Assembly (NCBI GenBank): GCA_037367355.1
Contig: CM074701.1
Coordinates: 2,108,001-2,172,000, forward strand
Direction: 5' to 3'
DNA: 64,000 nucleotides
Origin: Neoscytalidium dimidiatum
Lineage: Eukaryota; Ascomycota; Dothideomycetes; Botryosphaeriales; Botryosphaeriaceae
The position numbers and the translations under genes were made by a program. Shown here piece by piece: positions 1-11,158 of this stretch. Every line of letters begins with the position of its first letter. Within the stretch, counting starts at the first letter, position 1. The notes under the pieces are model-generated. The model had not been told where the DNA came from. It saw nothing but the letters and a program-made list of their open reading frames with translations, and did no database searches.

Positions 1-1001
1 GAAGCGCAGCGTAGTATGTTCGAGCAATGTCGGAGGTCAAAAACTCCTTCGGACTTGAGATACTCTCCTGAGCTCGAGTGATGCCATGTTCAATCTTTGC
101 AAGCGCTGGTATGGGTGGAGGGAATGCCAAGTCATGAGAGAAAGACCCACTGTAGTCGTGTACTCCCAACGTTCTGTCCTGTGTTTGTGGCTGCCTCTCG
201 TCCAATCGACCGGCCTAGTATATACTCGAGGACAACTAATTTCCTTGGCATTCTGGCAATTGCAGGTCTCGCCGCGTGGCACCCGTCGGTGCAAATGCCT
301 TGGAGGCAATCATCATCTACCAGTAGATGGTGACTGGGACTTTTTCTGCAAGCGCATCAGTTCCCAGAAGGCCCGATGTTTGCTGCTCCGCTGTTCTGCG
401 GCATCAGGGGGCTGTGCGGCACAAGCCCACCGTTAAAACACGTCAAGACTGAAGAGAATCCGCTCCTGAAAGGCTTCGCACAACCTTTCGTTTAGTGAGC
501 TCAAAAACCCTAAATCCAATAACTTTTGCAAATGTGATCAAGGCTCTCTTTAGCTTTGTGGTTGCATTGATTATAGTTGTTCTGCAGCGCCAGCAATGCA
601 AAGAGAAAAAAATATTCACAGCACACTGTCGATTATCACCGTGCTTCAAAGACTTGCCTGACTGCTAGTGAGATGTCTTCGAACAGAAAACGGCCAACCG
701 GAAGTGGCCTCCAAATGTAATTGGAAAAGAGTATTCATGTCGGATGCGTGTTCTGCTTCTTCCAAAAGTGCCCAACACCCGAGAGGGTGTTATGTTTCAG
801 CTTTTACTTCTTGCTAAATCCATTCAAATGACAGATATCTTTCTCTACACAGTACGTTTTCTAACGGAGTTCTTTTGAGAACATCGAATGAACTTAGACG
901 ACCCATAGGTTATTAATAATCTAATCCGAATGCTTTCGGTGTATGAAACAGAGCCTCCATTTAGCTGATTGGCAGTCATTGTCCAGATGCATCTCTAGAA
1001 A
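1..1001. other. intergenic, no gene seen
   Basis: Only short overlapping reading frames on both strands, none with a recognisable domain or a convincing splice pattern. The part after about 480 is richer in A and T than the rest. It lies downstream of the stop codon of the DUF3431 gene, so part of it is probably 3' untranslated sequence of that gene. Confidence 0.5.
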
Positions 1002-2228
1002 TCACGCCTCAGGTAGCGGACCTAGCCCCTCTGGCGGAACAGACCACTTTATTGGCTGACACGCGCCAAAGAACTCGCACGCACACCTCGACGGCGGCGG
1101 ACAACTACAAGTTAATAAGTCAGCATCTTCCAAGAAGCATACCAGCCCCAACCTGTTCGGTCTATTGCTTCCACGGAAGGACAAACAGCGCGGGAAAGCA
1201 CGGGGGAAAAAAAATGAAGGAATTACTTACCGCACCGCCTCCCCGGTAAACAAAGACGCCCACACTTTCTCGAACACCCTCCCACTTACCTCGCTCGCCA
1301 ACCGCGTCTCCAGCAACCACTCCCTCATCCGCCTGTACTCCTCCACGCCCCTCCGCAGCACCGCCTCCCCCGTGACCGCGAACTGCGCGCAGCACGCGCT
1401 CGCCAACGTGTCGGGCATGTCCTCGCCGGGAAAGACCTGCGGCCACGCCTCCACCAGCGCGTCCTCCGTCTCGTTCCGGTTGACGCCGGGGCCCCAGGCG
1501 ACGGCATCGTGCGCGCGGAGGCGCATCTCGGCCGGGCACGACGGGTACCAGTCGCAGCGCAGGGCGACGTACTGCTCGGCGGCGAGGGCGTCGAGGCGGA
1601 GGGCGCGCACGAGCGCGACCAGGTCGCCCTCCTGGTGCCAGGCGTCGAGGTGGCCGTGCGTGAAGATGGTCACGGGCGGCAGGTCGTCGTAGTTATCGAT
1701 GATAAACGTCAGGTACGCCATCGCCTCGTTACCCTTGTTGGCGGGGAGCCGCAGGTGCGCCGGCGGGAACCAGGCGTCGGCGCGATAGGCGACGGGCGTC
1801 CAGCTGCGTGGTTGGGACAGGTGTTAGCGTATTGTGGGTCAACAGGTGATTCCTCGGGATGGTCGCAAGCGTCAGGGAGGAGAGGCCCTGAGGTGAGTGG
1901 AGTGACTGTGATTTTGGTATGAACGGACGTAGTGGTTCGGCGGTAGCGAGAGTGAAGGAACAGGATTGTATTGTTAGGAGGCCTCACTACAGCAGGAGGA
2001 GCGGGTGAACGGGTAGGCTAACTCGTCTGCGATTCTATCCATCCATGAAAGGTCTACTCCGGTATGTGAGGCGGCGACAACAGCGCCGAGCTTCCAGTTC
2101 GTAGGCTCTGTCTGCTTGACGTCACCCGGCTCAGGCGCGAAGTAGAAATCATCCACATTTATTCGGATGTATAAGATTAACAATGCCGCAGCTACCACGA
2201 AGCTTATGAATATATGCTTCCCAGCCAT
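1002..2228 (-). CDS. DUF3431 family membrane-anchored protein, 3 exons
   Basis: Model: exons 2023..2228, 1231..1803 and 1002..1104 (882 nt, 293 aa). Residues 5-22 are a hydrophobic signal-anchor (type II membrane topology), followed by a lumenal domain. The family core is visible: DLSWMDRIADE joined to DWTPVAYRADAWF, then NKGNEAMAYLTFIIDNYD, FTHGHLDAWH, and the C-terminal Cys-rich CPPPSRCACEFFGAC. DUF3431 proteins are fungal, mostly annotated as glycosyltransferase-like or of unknown function; activity here is unproven. The first intron uses a non-consensus donor GTTAGC, chosen because only this phase restores DWTPV; a nearby GTGAGG donor gives the wrong frame. The second intron has a perfect GTAAGT donor and an AACTTGTAG acceptor, and without it the protein would lose its conserved Cys tail. 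The start is the ATG just before the hydrophobic segment; in-frame codons upstream look like leader sequence. Confidence 0.85.
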
Positions 2229-5055
2229 GCAGAAAGATATGCGCGATACTGATTTATATGGACTTCGACTGCGATGGAAGAGATTCGTAGATGAATCAGG
2301 CCAGAAGCGAACGGCTCGGCAAGTGGGGAAGACGAGAAAGAAAGTAGGAGCTGAGAAACATGGGCCCGAAAATGCAATCACAAAGAGATGGTAGAGACGA
2401 TAGAAACGATGAAATGAAAGAGATCAAATTTCTGGAGAAGGAGACGTGGAATTTCACTCAGGAGCTCATGACGGAGGTGCCAAACGCGCAAGCCTTGTAC
2501 GAAAGAGGTTAAAACAGAAGGCCCGAATCCCCATATCTGGGTCTCCGCGGTGCCTGTCCCTGGTTTCAGGCGCGCGATCTACCAGCCACCTAGGAGTGGC
2601 GGTAGAGAGCCTCAATTGCTGATTTCACCGAGGCGGTGAGGACGTCAGTCATTTTGCTTCTTTTTCCTCCAGTCTTCAAGCCACATTACGGCCGTCATCT
2701 CGGCCGCCACGTCGACGCAGCAGAACGTTATCTGTGACTGTCGGCATATAGTGCCACGCGTTGCTATGCAATGTAAAGGCAATGATGTGTCCCATCTCGT
2801 CACCCTCTTTATCATCGTGGGATGTCTGCAGATCGCACGTGCAACTGTGGCTTACTGTAAGCAGTGTGCAGAACAATTCTTCAAAATCAAGTAATCGAGT
2901 AACTGGAACAAGGATACGATAAGTGTTTCTTTCATCATTGATGGACAGCTTAGGTGAGATCCAAGAGCTCTACAAGCCGATTCAGTCCTGGCGGGCTTCG
3001 AGTGCGGAGAGTCCGATAATGAGCGAATATACTACCAATGCCAAGAGTAGACCATGGCGCGGGATGCTGCAAACGTGCTTGGCTATGCGATGCGATGTGT
3101 AAGATCCCGGATGAGGAAATCCACGACAGCTCTACACCAAACCACACATGTGATGGTGAGGACACAGGTTCTATGACTAGGGGTTATAGCCAATTAATCA
3201 ACATCGGACCCGTCTTTCACCAGTGAGCAACGCTCGAAGACACTAATGGAATCATGTATCCGCATTACTGGAGGGTATCGTATGTCTTTATTTTCATGTT
3301 GCCACTGTGATATTCATGAAACTGTGCGTGTAGTAGACCGTGGGGTTAGAGACAAGCTTCGCAGCACTCCAAGAGTATCGAGTCGTACGAGCGTGCGGGA
3401 CGCGGCACGAAGAGTCGAGCGCTCCACTGGCCAAGCGACCTTGCGCGCATTCCTTTGCACACCAAGATTGTAAGCGGGAAGAAGTGTTGGCAAGTCGGCA
3501 ACGGTCTCCGGTCTGGTGGGCTTCAGGCAGTCCACATGATCGACAGCAGCGTGGACGGACCGCCAACAGCTAGTGCGCATGCACTCGTGCGCTGATGGTG
3601 TCGTCGAGACTGGCACGGTGACGCAGGATTGACTGCGAGAGGTTGAACAGGGCGTTGAAGACAGGCGAGCTGAGAAGCGCTGGATCGGACGGCAGAGTTG
3701 TGGAAGACTTCGAGCTCGAGCGGACCCTCTGACCGTCCAGGATCTTCCTCGCATCAAGCATCAATGCGATCATGGAGCATCTTAATGATCCTGCCTCCTT
3801 GCCGCATCCGGGGTAGCGTCGAGCTCCAAGACCGAAGCTGACTGCCACAGGCGGAAATGTCGATAAAAGCAGAGACGGGATGAAGTCATCGAGCCAACCG
3901 GTCTCTGCCGATGCAAGCCAGCACACGGCGGATTTCCGCGTCAACACCTTGCGGCCGGTCGGCCTTGCTGCACAGTCTGTAGCCGGAGACGGGCCGGTGT
4001 GGCGGGCTGTGGGCGACTGGCGGTCGACAGAGTTTGTCCTGAGGCGTCGACGAAGGGTTGTGAGTCAACGGAGCTGGGGTGGTGAAGCAGCCACGTAGCG
4101 GGGGGTCCTTGGGCTGCGGGTGTCAGGGCGGGCAACAATCGTCGGGAGATGTGCAATGGCCGCTTGGCGTTGCGCCATCGCAGCGCGGCCAGCAACCGGC
4201 GACCAGCCAGCGCCGGGCCGCACGGCTGAGAGAGCGCGCGCGCACGCGCGACATTCCTCCGCCGTGTCAGACAGGTGTTCAGGCGCGGAGTGTGATCCAG
4301 GCAGCGGGTGCGACGGGCGGCTGCTATTAAACTAGCTGCGAGGGCGCCCGGGTCGCCCACTGCGCGGGATCAGCAGCTGCAGCGACTCGCCCTCAGCTCC
4401 CCAGGGTTTTTTGGCAGGTGCTGCCACACTGCTGACAGGGCGCTTCGCACAGGGCAAATTATCCACTTTTCTGCCGTTCCAGAGCCGGCATTCGTTCCTT
4501 CTCCGAGTCCCATTCCGACGATTCCCGCGCCTATCGTTGCGCGATTGTGCGATAGCGACGCGGGATATCGCTCCAGAAAGCCCACACCGCAAGAGCCGCC
4601 AGCGCCGCGCTTCAATTCAGTCCGAGCGTGCTCCAGAGAGCCGCCGACGTGCTGGCCTTCAAGACCCCGCCGCGCTGCCCACCCAGCGCCCTCAAAGGAC
4701 GCCGCTATTTCCCTCGATCCGGTGCTGGACAAAGAAACACCTCACTTGCACCCGGCCTGGTTGCCGCGACCCGAACTACGCGCGCCCAGAATTCGCTCAA
4801 CACGAATCGGCCTTCGACCCTCCCTCGTTCCTGCGCGCCTTAGTCTCCTCGAGCCTGCTCCCCTCGTTTCTCTGACCAAGCCGCTGGCCAGCTCACCCTG
4901 CGTCCAAGAGTCGATCCTCCGCCCTCGCGTTTGCTCCAGACTATTCCCCCGGGTGGCTGGGTACGAGCTTAGGCGCTTACTACTTGTGCCGTCTCCCGAC
5001 TCTGACCTTCGCCTTCAATGCACACACCCTGATTCCCTCCAATTTCACAAACACC
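2229..5055. other. intergenic, probably promoters and the long TRP leader
   Basis: Lies between two divergently transcribed genes. Reading frames such as 3570..3947 (-) and 4308..5165 (+) lack domains and are mutually overlapping. The last 900 bases are pyrimidine-rich on the plus strand, as expected of a fungal 5' leader of the channel gene downstream. A low-complexity CG-alternating run sits near 4233-4250. I see no supported gene. Confidence 0.5.
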
Positions 5056-8013
5056 ATGGAGCCACGGTCGCCATGGTGGGCGCTGCTCGCCCTGCTCTCG
5101 CTTTTCCAAATTGCGCTCGCTCAAACCGAAATCGACGGCGTCACCTACGTCACCGCTACGATTGATGGCGAAAGCGTACTGGTCAAGGACAATCGCCAAC
5201 CTTCGCTCTATACCGGAGACTTTGGAGATTGCATGGGAGATAGCAGCATCAACGTCACTCGCTTCGATGCCGCGTTCTACAGGGACAACATGACGGTGCT
5301 CTTCCACCTGACGGGCGACACTAACATCGTGAGCGAGGGTCTTATGAGTAAGTGGAGTGACGTCTGCTACTTGGTCGTGGTGCTAATATTTGCAGTGTAC
5401 ATTGCTGTTTACGCGTACGGTGAAAGCCAGTTCGAGCTCATCTTCAACCCGTGCAACGCCAATATCAACAGCCTCTGCCCCGTACAGAGCAACGTCTCGA
5501 TCGAAGCGAACGGCGTTATTCCAGTGGGACAATCCGATATACAAAATATTCCCAGTAAGTTAGCATAGGCATACTCGCACAAGGAGAGAAACTGACAAGC
5601 TTCAGGCTTGGCATACACCATTCCGGACTTCGAGGGACAAGCCATTCTGAGGATCTTTGCGAACTCGACCCAGCAGATGATTGGCTGCTATTCGGCAGTG
5701 ATCACGAATGGCGCCACCTTCTCACACCCATACGCTGTCGGATCGATCCTTGGAATCTTTGCATTCATTGCATTAGTTGCATCCTTCGCTACTGCCATAT
5801 ACGGGAGCGATGTGCCAACAATGCGCAAACACTACGCACACTCAATGTCTGTCTTCGTAGTGTTCGCAGTACTTCAGCATATCTTTTTCACTGGCGCGCT
5901 ATCCATGAACTGGCCTAGTGTTTTGGTTGCCTTCTGGAGCAACTACGCTTGGGCTGGCGGAATGATTTACACCGAATCCATGCAAAACTCCATCAACAAC
6001 TTTATTGGCTCAAATAAGGGGAATACCTCCGCAGTCGGCGCTGCCAGCGCCGATTCAGACAACAGCAACCTTGGTGGAGGTTACGACATTTCACTGATTT
6101 ATCGGAGAAGTGTCAAGAAGACCGTCAAGAAGGCCGCTATGCATCTCTGGCGGAAGGATATCTTTGATCACCACTCGCCGCGTCTCGAGAGGGCCCTCGC
6201 CAAGCGAGCTCTCACCAACAGGACCGAGGGTTATTCCTGGTACGGGAGTCCTGTCCGGCCTGGCCTTCCCTTGCCTGGAAACTACTCGGGCTTTGCGGGA
6301 ACCCTGGCTGAAGAGGACATCCCGGCTTCAAACGCGTTCATGACCGGCTTTCTCTGGTTCCTGATACTCTTGGTCATTATTGCGGCTTCTGTCGTGGCGT
6401 TCAAATGGCTTGTCGAGGGTCTTGCTCGTGTCAAGCTTATCAAGCAAGATCGGCTCACCTTCTTTAGATCCCATTGGCTCGGGTTCACCGCGCTAGCCGT
6501 GCTGCGGATGCTCTTCATCGGGTTCTTTGCGATGATTTTTCTCTCGCTGTTCCAGTTCACCTATGAAGGTGCCGCTGGAGTAATGGCCGTGGCTGCAATC
6601 GTGTTCGTCATCTTCCTTTGTGGCATGTTCGGCGTGGCCGCATACGCTTGCTACTATCGGTTGAGAGTCGGTGATTACGTCTCGGAGCCCGACCGCATCA
6701 ACCTAGAACGTAGGAGGGTGCTCGGATGCATTCCTTGGTACCGCTTCTCCAGAGCCAGCGCGCATCGTGACGACGAGGAGAAGGTATACTCTGGCAGTTT
6801 ACCCTTCTGGCGCATTTCGCACAAAAGCCCTGAGACACAAAAGTCGATTCACGAAGATGAGCAATACACCAACAGGTTCGGTTGGCTTGCATCCCGCTTC
6901 AGACGCACCCGATGGTGGTTCTTTACCTGCTGGCTGTTTTACGAGTTCGTACGCGCTTGCTTCCTGGCCGGTGCTTCGGGCCACGCGATGGTCCAGGTCT
7001 TCGGTCTCCTCGTCATTGAATTCCTGGCTTTTATAGCGATCATCATCATGCGACCGTTCGAATCCCAACGTCTGAACGCCTTAATGGTATACCTACTTGG
7101 CTTCAGCAAGGTCTCCACGGTTGCTCTATCCGCAGCATTCGACGTCCGGTTTAATATCGCTCGTATCCCTACTACGGTCATCGGCATCGTAATCATTGTG
7201 ATCCAGGGAGTTTTGACCATCGTCCTCATGATAGCGATTTTGGTTGGCGCTGCTTCGACCTGGATGTCGGTAAAGCGTCACCGCGAAACCGAACAGTTCC
7301 GACCGCGTAACTGGAGAAACCTGCGGGAGAAGTATTTCGCGCATATGGACAAGGCGATGAAGGACCTCCCGCCCGAGCCGCCGGCTCCAGTCATCCCACC
7401 GCCCGAGCCAGAGGGGCCTAAGGAACCGTACTTCAACGTGTCATCCGTACGCCGTGTTGCCAAGATCGAGGACGAGGATCAGGACTTCCAGGCTGATATC
7501 GGGGCTGACCCTCGCGAGTCCGATATGACGGTACAGGGCAATGGTCGGATCAGTGAAGAGGGAGCCCCGACTCCGGCAGGCCGTAGACGTGCTCCCAGTA
7601 TCATGAGTCAGATGTCATACACCAGCTTGCCACGGACTGCTCGTGTGCACCGAGCCAGCTGGAGCTCTCGAGACTTCCTCGACATGGGCTATGAGCCTGA
7701 GCCGGCACCTCCAATGCCAACAGCATCTCCTAGCGGACATTCCCGAGCTAATAGTCTTGGCCATTCGCGCGTCAACACTTACGCCCATTCTCGCGCTAAC
7801 AGCCTTGGGCGTCCCAGGGCGACCAGTTTAGGCAGAGCGAAGAGCACGGATCGCATATCCCGCATGGGAACGGCGACTGGGATCCCGCAGCTTCCACAAC
7901 TGAACACTCAGATCACCGAGCAGGGCGAAGAAGCAGATTACTTCCAGTCTCCTGACGCCATCACGCCAGTGAGGCAGAGAGACTATCCAGCCGGACGCAA
8001 GTCAACGTCGTGA
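5056..8013 (+). CDS. TRP-like ion channel / flavin carrier (FLC, Pkd2-type) membrane protein
   Basis: Model: exons 5056..5347, 5396..5554 and 5606..8013 (2859 nt, 952 aa). A signal peptide at residues 1-22 (ends QIALAQ) is followed by an ML-like lumenal domain with Cys residues and N-glycosylation sites, then about nine to ten hydrophobic segments of the TRP-like region (roughly residues 165-590, for example YAVGSILGIFAFIALVAS) and a long hydrophilic cytosolic tail. Fungal members (Flc1-3, Pkd2) act at the ER/vacuole/plasma membrane in calcium handling, FAD or lipid transport and wall integrity. Both introns are about 50 nt with GTAAGT donors; the junctions give LMMYIAVYAYGES and SLAYTIPDF. 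The tail has a proline-rich stretch (PPEPPAPVIPPPEPEGP) and four exact-length 8-residue repeats at 861-892. Length fits the larger filamentous-fungal members. Which substrate or ion it moves cannot be told from sequence. Confidence 0.92.
7735..7830 (+). repeat. four 24-nt tandem repeats coding an 8-residue unit
   Basis: In-frame units GHSRANSL, GHSRVNTY, AHSRANSL and GRPRATSL follow one another with exactly 24 nt spacing; a partial fifth unit GRAKS follows. They form a basic, serine-rich stretch in the cytosolic tail of the TRP-like protein, with R-x-x-S-like phosphorylation contexts. The DNA copies have diverged at third positions, so the array is not a recent expansion. Confidence 0.85.
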
Positions 8014-10109
8014 CTTTAACGCAAAGTTTTAGTTTTCTTTTGGAGATATGATATAACGACTGATATGAAATAAACATGGAGGATACGAATTGGGAAAAGG
8101 AATGATGGAGTTTGTAGGAAATAGGGGCATTCGTGAAGGAAACATACTATTCCAGCATTGTTTGGGGGCCACGGCGATACCCCGTTTTTTCCATTCAAAG
8201 CACCTGCATATCAATTGGCGCAAGATTTAGAGATTCGGCTGGTTTCCGCGAAATCAGCGTCAGCATGGTCATTCCTTCTGTATGGTGGGGGTACATTTGG
8301 TAATTCCCGGATATGACCGATTGGGACTGTAATCAGCGAAGGAAGATAGGGGGATGAGGGCAGTTGGTACTGGGCGCCGCGCAGCAGATATGACGCAGAC
8401 TAGATGTAGCATGCATCTCATGTCGAGCGTCTGCTCAGTCTGCGACGGCACGGGGCGAGCGGATGGGAACTGGTATTCCGTTTGAATAGTTGCTAAACGA
8501 AGCGGGATTGATGGTTCATCAGCGATGAAGCGGCACATTCGATGCCTTGTGATGAAATTGATAGTCTAGATGAGACGAGCAAATGAAATGGTGAACTATC
8601 AAGCGCGATGAAGGATGTTGCAGGTTGCAGGAATCAAGTAACCACCCTGGGTGAAGATCGTTCTCTGATGATGTTTCTCCGCCGTTTTTGGCCTTTTTGT
8701 CGCCTACGTGCCTTGAAGGGGCTGGTGGAGAGCCGAGGATGGACGAGTCTCGTCCGGAAGATCTTTTACGCATGCGCGAGGACGCCTTCTGCAAACATCT
8801 TCCGGAGCGGAACCTTCTCCTCGTCAGTCACAAAGTGAGAGAGAGAAGTTCTGCGCGCGCGCACAGCGGCGCGTACGCGTGATGGGCGAGCACTGACTGA
8901 CGCTTGCATCCCGTTGCGCCGCAAGGGCCTCACATTTTTTTTACGGATAGGAGAGCTGCAGCAGGGATTCCCTGCCGACGGGCGGGACTCGCGCAAACGT
9001 GACGTCATGCGCCGAAGGGTCCTCGCATCAGCATCGTAGCATCTTTTCCTGAGGAATGCGATGATGACCGTTCGCCGCACCACACAACCACGTCAATTGT
9101 CCGCATGGCGCGGCGTACGCTGAGAGCCTTCCTGGAGATGATTGGCATCGACGGCTGGAGCGGCAGACGGAAGAGGCAAGCACCAGCCACACCGGTCTCT
9201 TGCTTGGCTAGCAGCATCGATTTTCTTGATGCCCATCGAGCGAATAGAGCCTTCTTTTCGATGGGCGATCACTAAGTGCAACGACCCGACACTGGCGCAT
9301 GTCCGCAAACGAGCAACGGAGCGCCACAGGCAAGCATTCTGCTTTCTTTTTTTTTTTTTTTGGGGCGCCGCATGATGCAGCCATCCCCGAGAGCTGGCGG
9401 CGAGCAGCCAACCAAGCAAGCAGCCCCGTGGCGTTTTCCCCCTTCCCCGTCCGTCAGCGGGGTTGAGGGCGCTTTCCCGATGGGTGCGGATTGCGTCAGA
9501 GCCTGGGGTCGAGGGTGACCAGAAGCAGGATTTTGACGACTGTTTCTGGAGCGTCTGGACCTCTGGGGTCGCCGCTGGTGCAGCCGTCCCGCGCATGGAT
9601 GATTCCTGCTCCTTCTCGCGCGGCTCCTGTGGCTAGTGAGCGCGGTCTTTGCTATGTCATGGTCATGGGGTTCCGGTTCCACCTGCGAAAAGGCAAGATC
9701 CCGTACCCGTGCGTGGCGCGAAAGACGAGCTTATCTGGATTTAGGCGGGGCGGTTATGATGGCGCTTTGAGCGGGTCTCATTTCCGACACTGCGCGTAGG
9801 GCAGGGCCAGGGCGGCGCAGACCAGGCAGGTTCGCGCGGCGGGTGCGTGCGTGCGGCAGCAGGGTGCTCACGTACGTCATAGCTATGTTGTCTTGTTGTC
9901 TTCCGCATGCTTTGGGACGGGGAAGGCGCGCCCCATTATAAGGACCTTGTGCTTCGTCCCTCCAACCCGACCTTTTTCTTTCTGCACCAACCACACATTC
10001 CAATCCATCAGCAATCTCTTCAGCTCGTACTCCTGCACCTCACAGCGAGTACATCAAACGCCTGCACCCCACTGCCGTTCCAACACAATCCCATACAACA
10101 CCTCTCAAC
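8014..10109. other. intergenic, 3' end of TRP gene and promoter of the small membrane protein
   Basis: No gene supported; the reading frames here are short and overlapping. A perfect CRE octamer TGACGTCA lies at 9000-9007, a 15-T tract at 9347-9361, and a TATA-like TATAAGG at 9937-9943, about 170 bases before the next start codon. Confidence 0.55.
9937..9943 (+). promoter_or_regulatory. TATA-like element
   Basis: TATAAGG about 170 bases upstream of the start codon of the 67-aa protein, in a plausible place for a fungal TATA box with a leader of 100 bases or more. Support is by motif and position only. Confidence 0.4.
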
Positions 10110-10386
10110 ATGGGCGCCGTCGTGTCCTGCGTACGTCTCACCCCACCGCTGCTGCTGCTGCTGCTGCTGATGCCACTCAACTATTGCTAACTGCTCCGAA
10201 CAGATCAAGTCGGTCTTCCAGGCCATTGGCGCTGCTCTCATGGCTGTCGTCAACGGCATCGCCGGCATCATCAAGGCCATCATCAACGGCATTGTCGCCG
10301 TCTTCGACATCATCATCGGCTGCTTGACCTGCAACCGCATGGGCGGCCGCCGGCGCAGAGCCACAACGACAAGAAGCGCCGTATAA
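10110..10386 (+). CDS. 67-aa predicted N-myristoylated/palmitoylated small membrane protein
   Basis: Model: exons 10110..10130 and 10204..10386 (204 nt, 67 aa). Exon 1 codes exactly MGAVVSC, then a GTACGT donor; the 73-nt intron has a CTAAC branch site and CAG acceptor. The protein begins with Met-Gly and a Cys at position 7, the classic pattern for N-myristoylation plus palmitoylation. An amphipathic-to-hydrophobic segment rich in A, V, I and G follows (residues about 12-48, including FDIIIGCLTC), then an Arg-rich tail GGRRRRATTTRSAV. I recall similar small proteins in other filamentous ascomycetes, always without assigned function; that is memory, not a search. Because exon 1 is 21 nt, simple ORF calling misses it. 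Likely peripheral or integral on a membrane; role unknown. Confidence 0.82.
10148..10169 (+). repeat. GCT trinucleotide repeat inside an intron
   Basis: Seven GCT units plus one base, wholly within the only intron of the 67-aa protein gene and between its donor and branch site. Changes in unit number would leave the protein unchanged but alter intron length. Confidence 0.9.
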
Positions 10387-11158
10387 CCGGGAGGTGTGAG
10401 GAAGCGCTGGGCCGCCTAACTTTCCGTGGATCGACAAACGAATATCCGCGTGCGACTTGCTCGACCTAAAAAGTAAAATACTGGAGGAGTAAAAAAAAAA
10501 AAAAAAGAAGAAGAAGCACGCCACTGCCATGGGAAGCTGTGCGACGAAGAGGATGGCCCGCCTCACACCTCGAGTCCTTTCTGACCACTCTACTGGTCTC
10601 GACACTCGATTTTCCTTTTTCGATTTCAAGTTTCGTGATTCGTCATGGGGGTTTGCATGCATGGTGGATGATTGATGGGGCAGAGAGGATCAATTGGATG
10701 CGGTGGATGGTTGAAAGACGAAGATACCCTCAATACCCCTGTTCTTCTTTTTCCAATGCCTTGGCATCGGGTACTGTGTTTTTGCTACATTTGCATGGGC
10801 TTCGTCGACAAAGAGTAGCTTAAGTCTACGATAATGATTACGAATTCTTGAAACTGCGCTGTATTATCTGTCTCTTGATGATAATGGTGATATATACGTG
10901 GACGCTACTTTACCACCTCTTGGCGGTTAATCTCTGGCTGGTATTTGGTATCTATAGTCTTTCATGTAGGGACCGTACATAGTGCTAGGTATAGCATCAA
11001 GCACGTCTTCCCATTAGAGGTAAGACCGAGGTATGCTCTTATCCAAACCAAATTCACATCTCAGATAGTTTGCTCGTTTGGTAGTCTGGTTCCCCAATCG
11101 GCCTTCCTCGCCTTCATATGAACGCGTTCTAAGATTCTTAATTTTTCATCCACCATGA
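10387..11158. other. convergent intergenic region
   Basis: Separates the 3' ends of the small membrane protein gene (+) and the thioesterase gene (-). It contains an A-rich run near 10491-10506 that may mark transcript 3' ends. No coding signal seen. Confidence 0.55.

Noticed and set aside
610..612. search for tRNA genes, prompted by GTTCGAA/GTTCAAAT-like T-loop strings (for example near 7058 and 52409)
   Set aside because: None of the strings is flanked by a matching acceptor stem and anticodon arm; the one at 7058 is inside a coding exon.
4308..5165. 285-codon plus-strand frame upstream of the TRP-like gene
   Set aside because: It runs into the first exon of the channel gene in a different frame and has no recognisable sequence; the real start at 5056 is followed by a signal peptide and family sequence.
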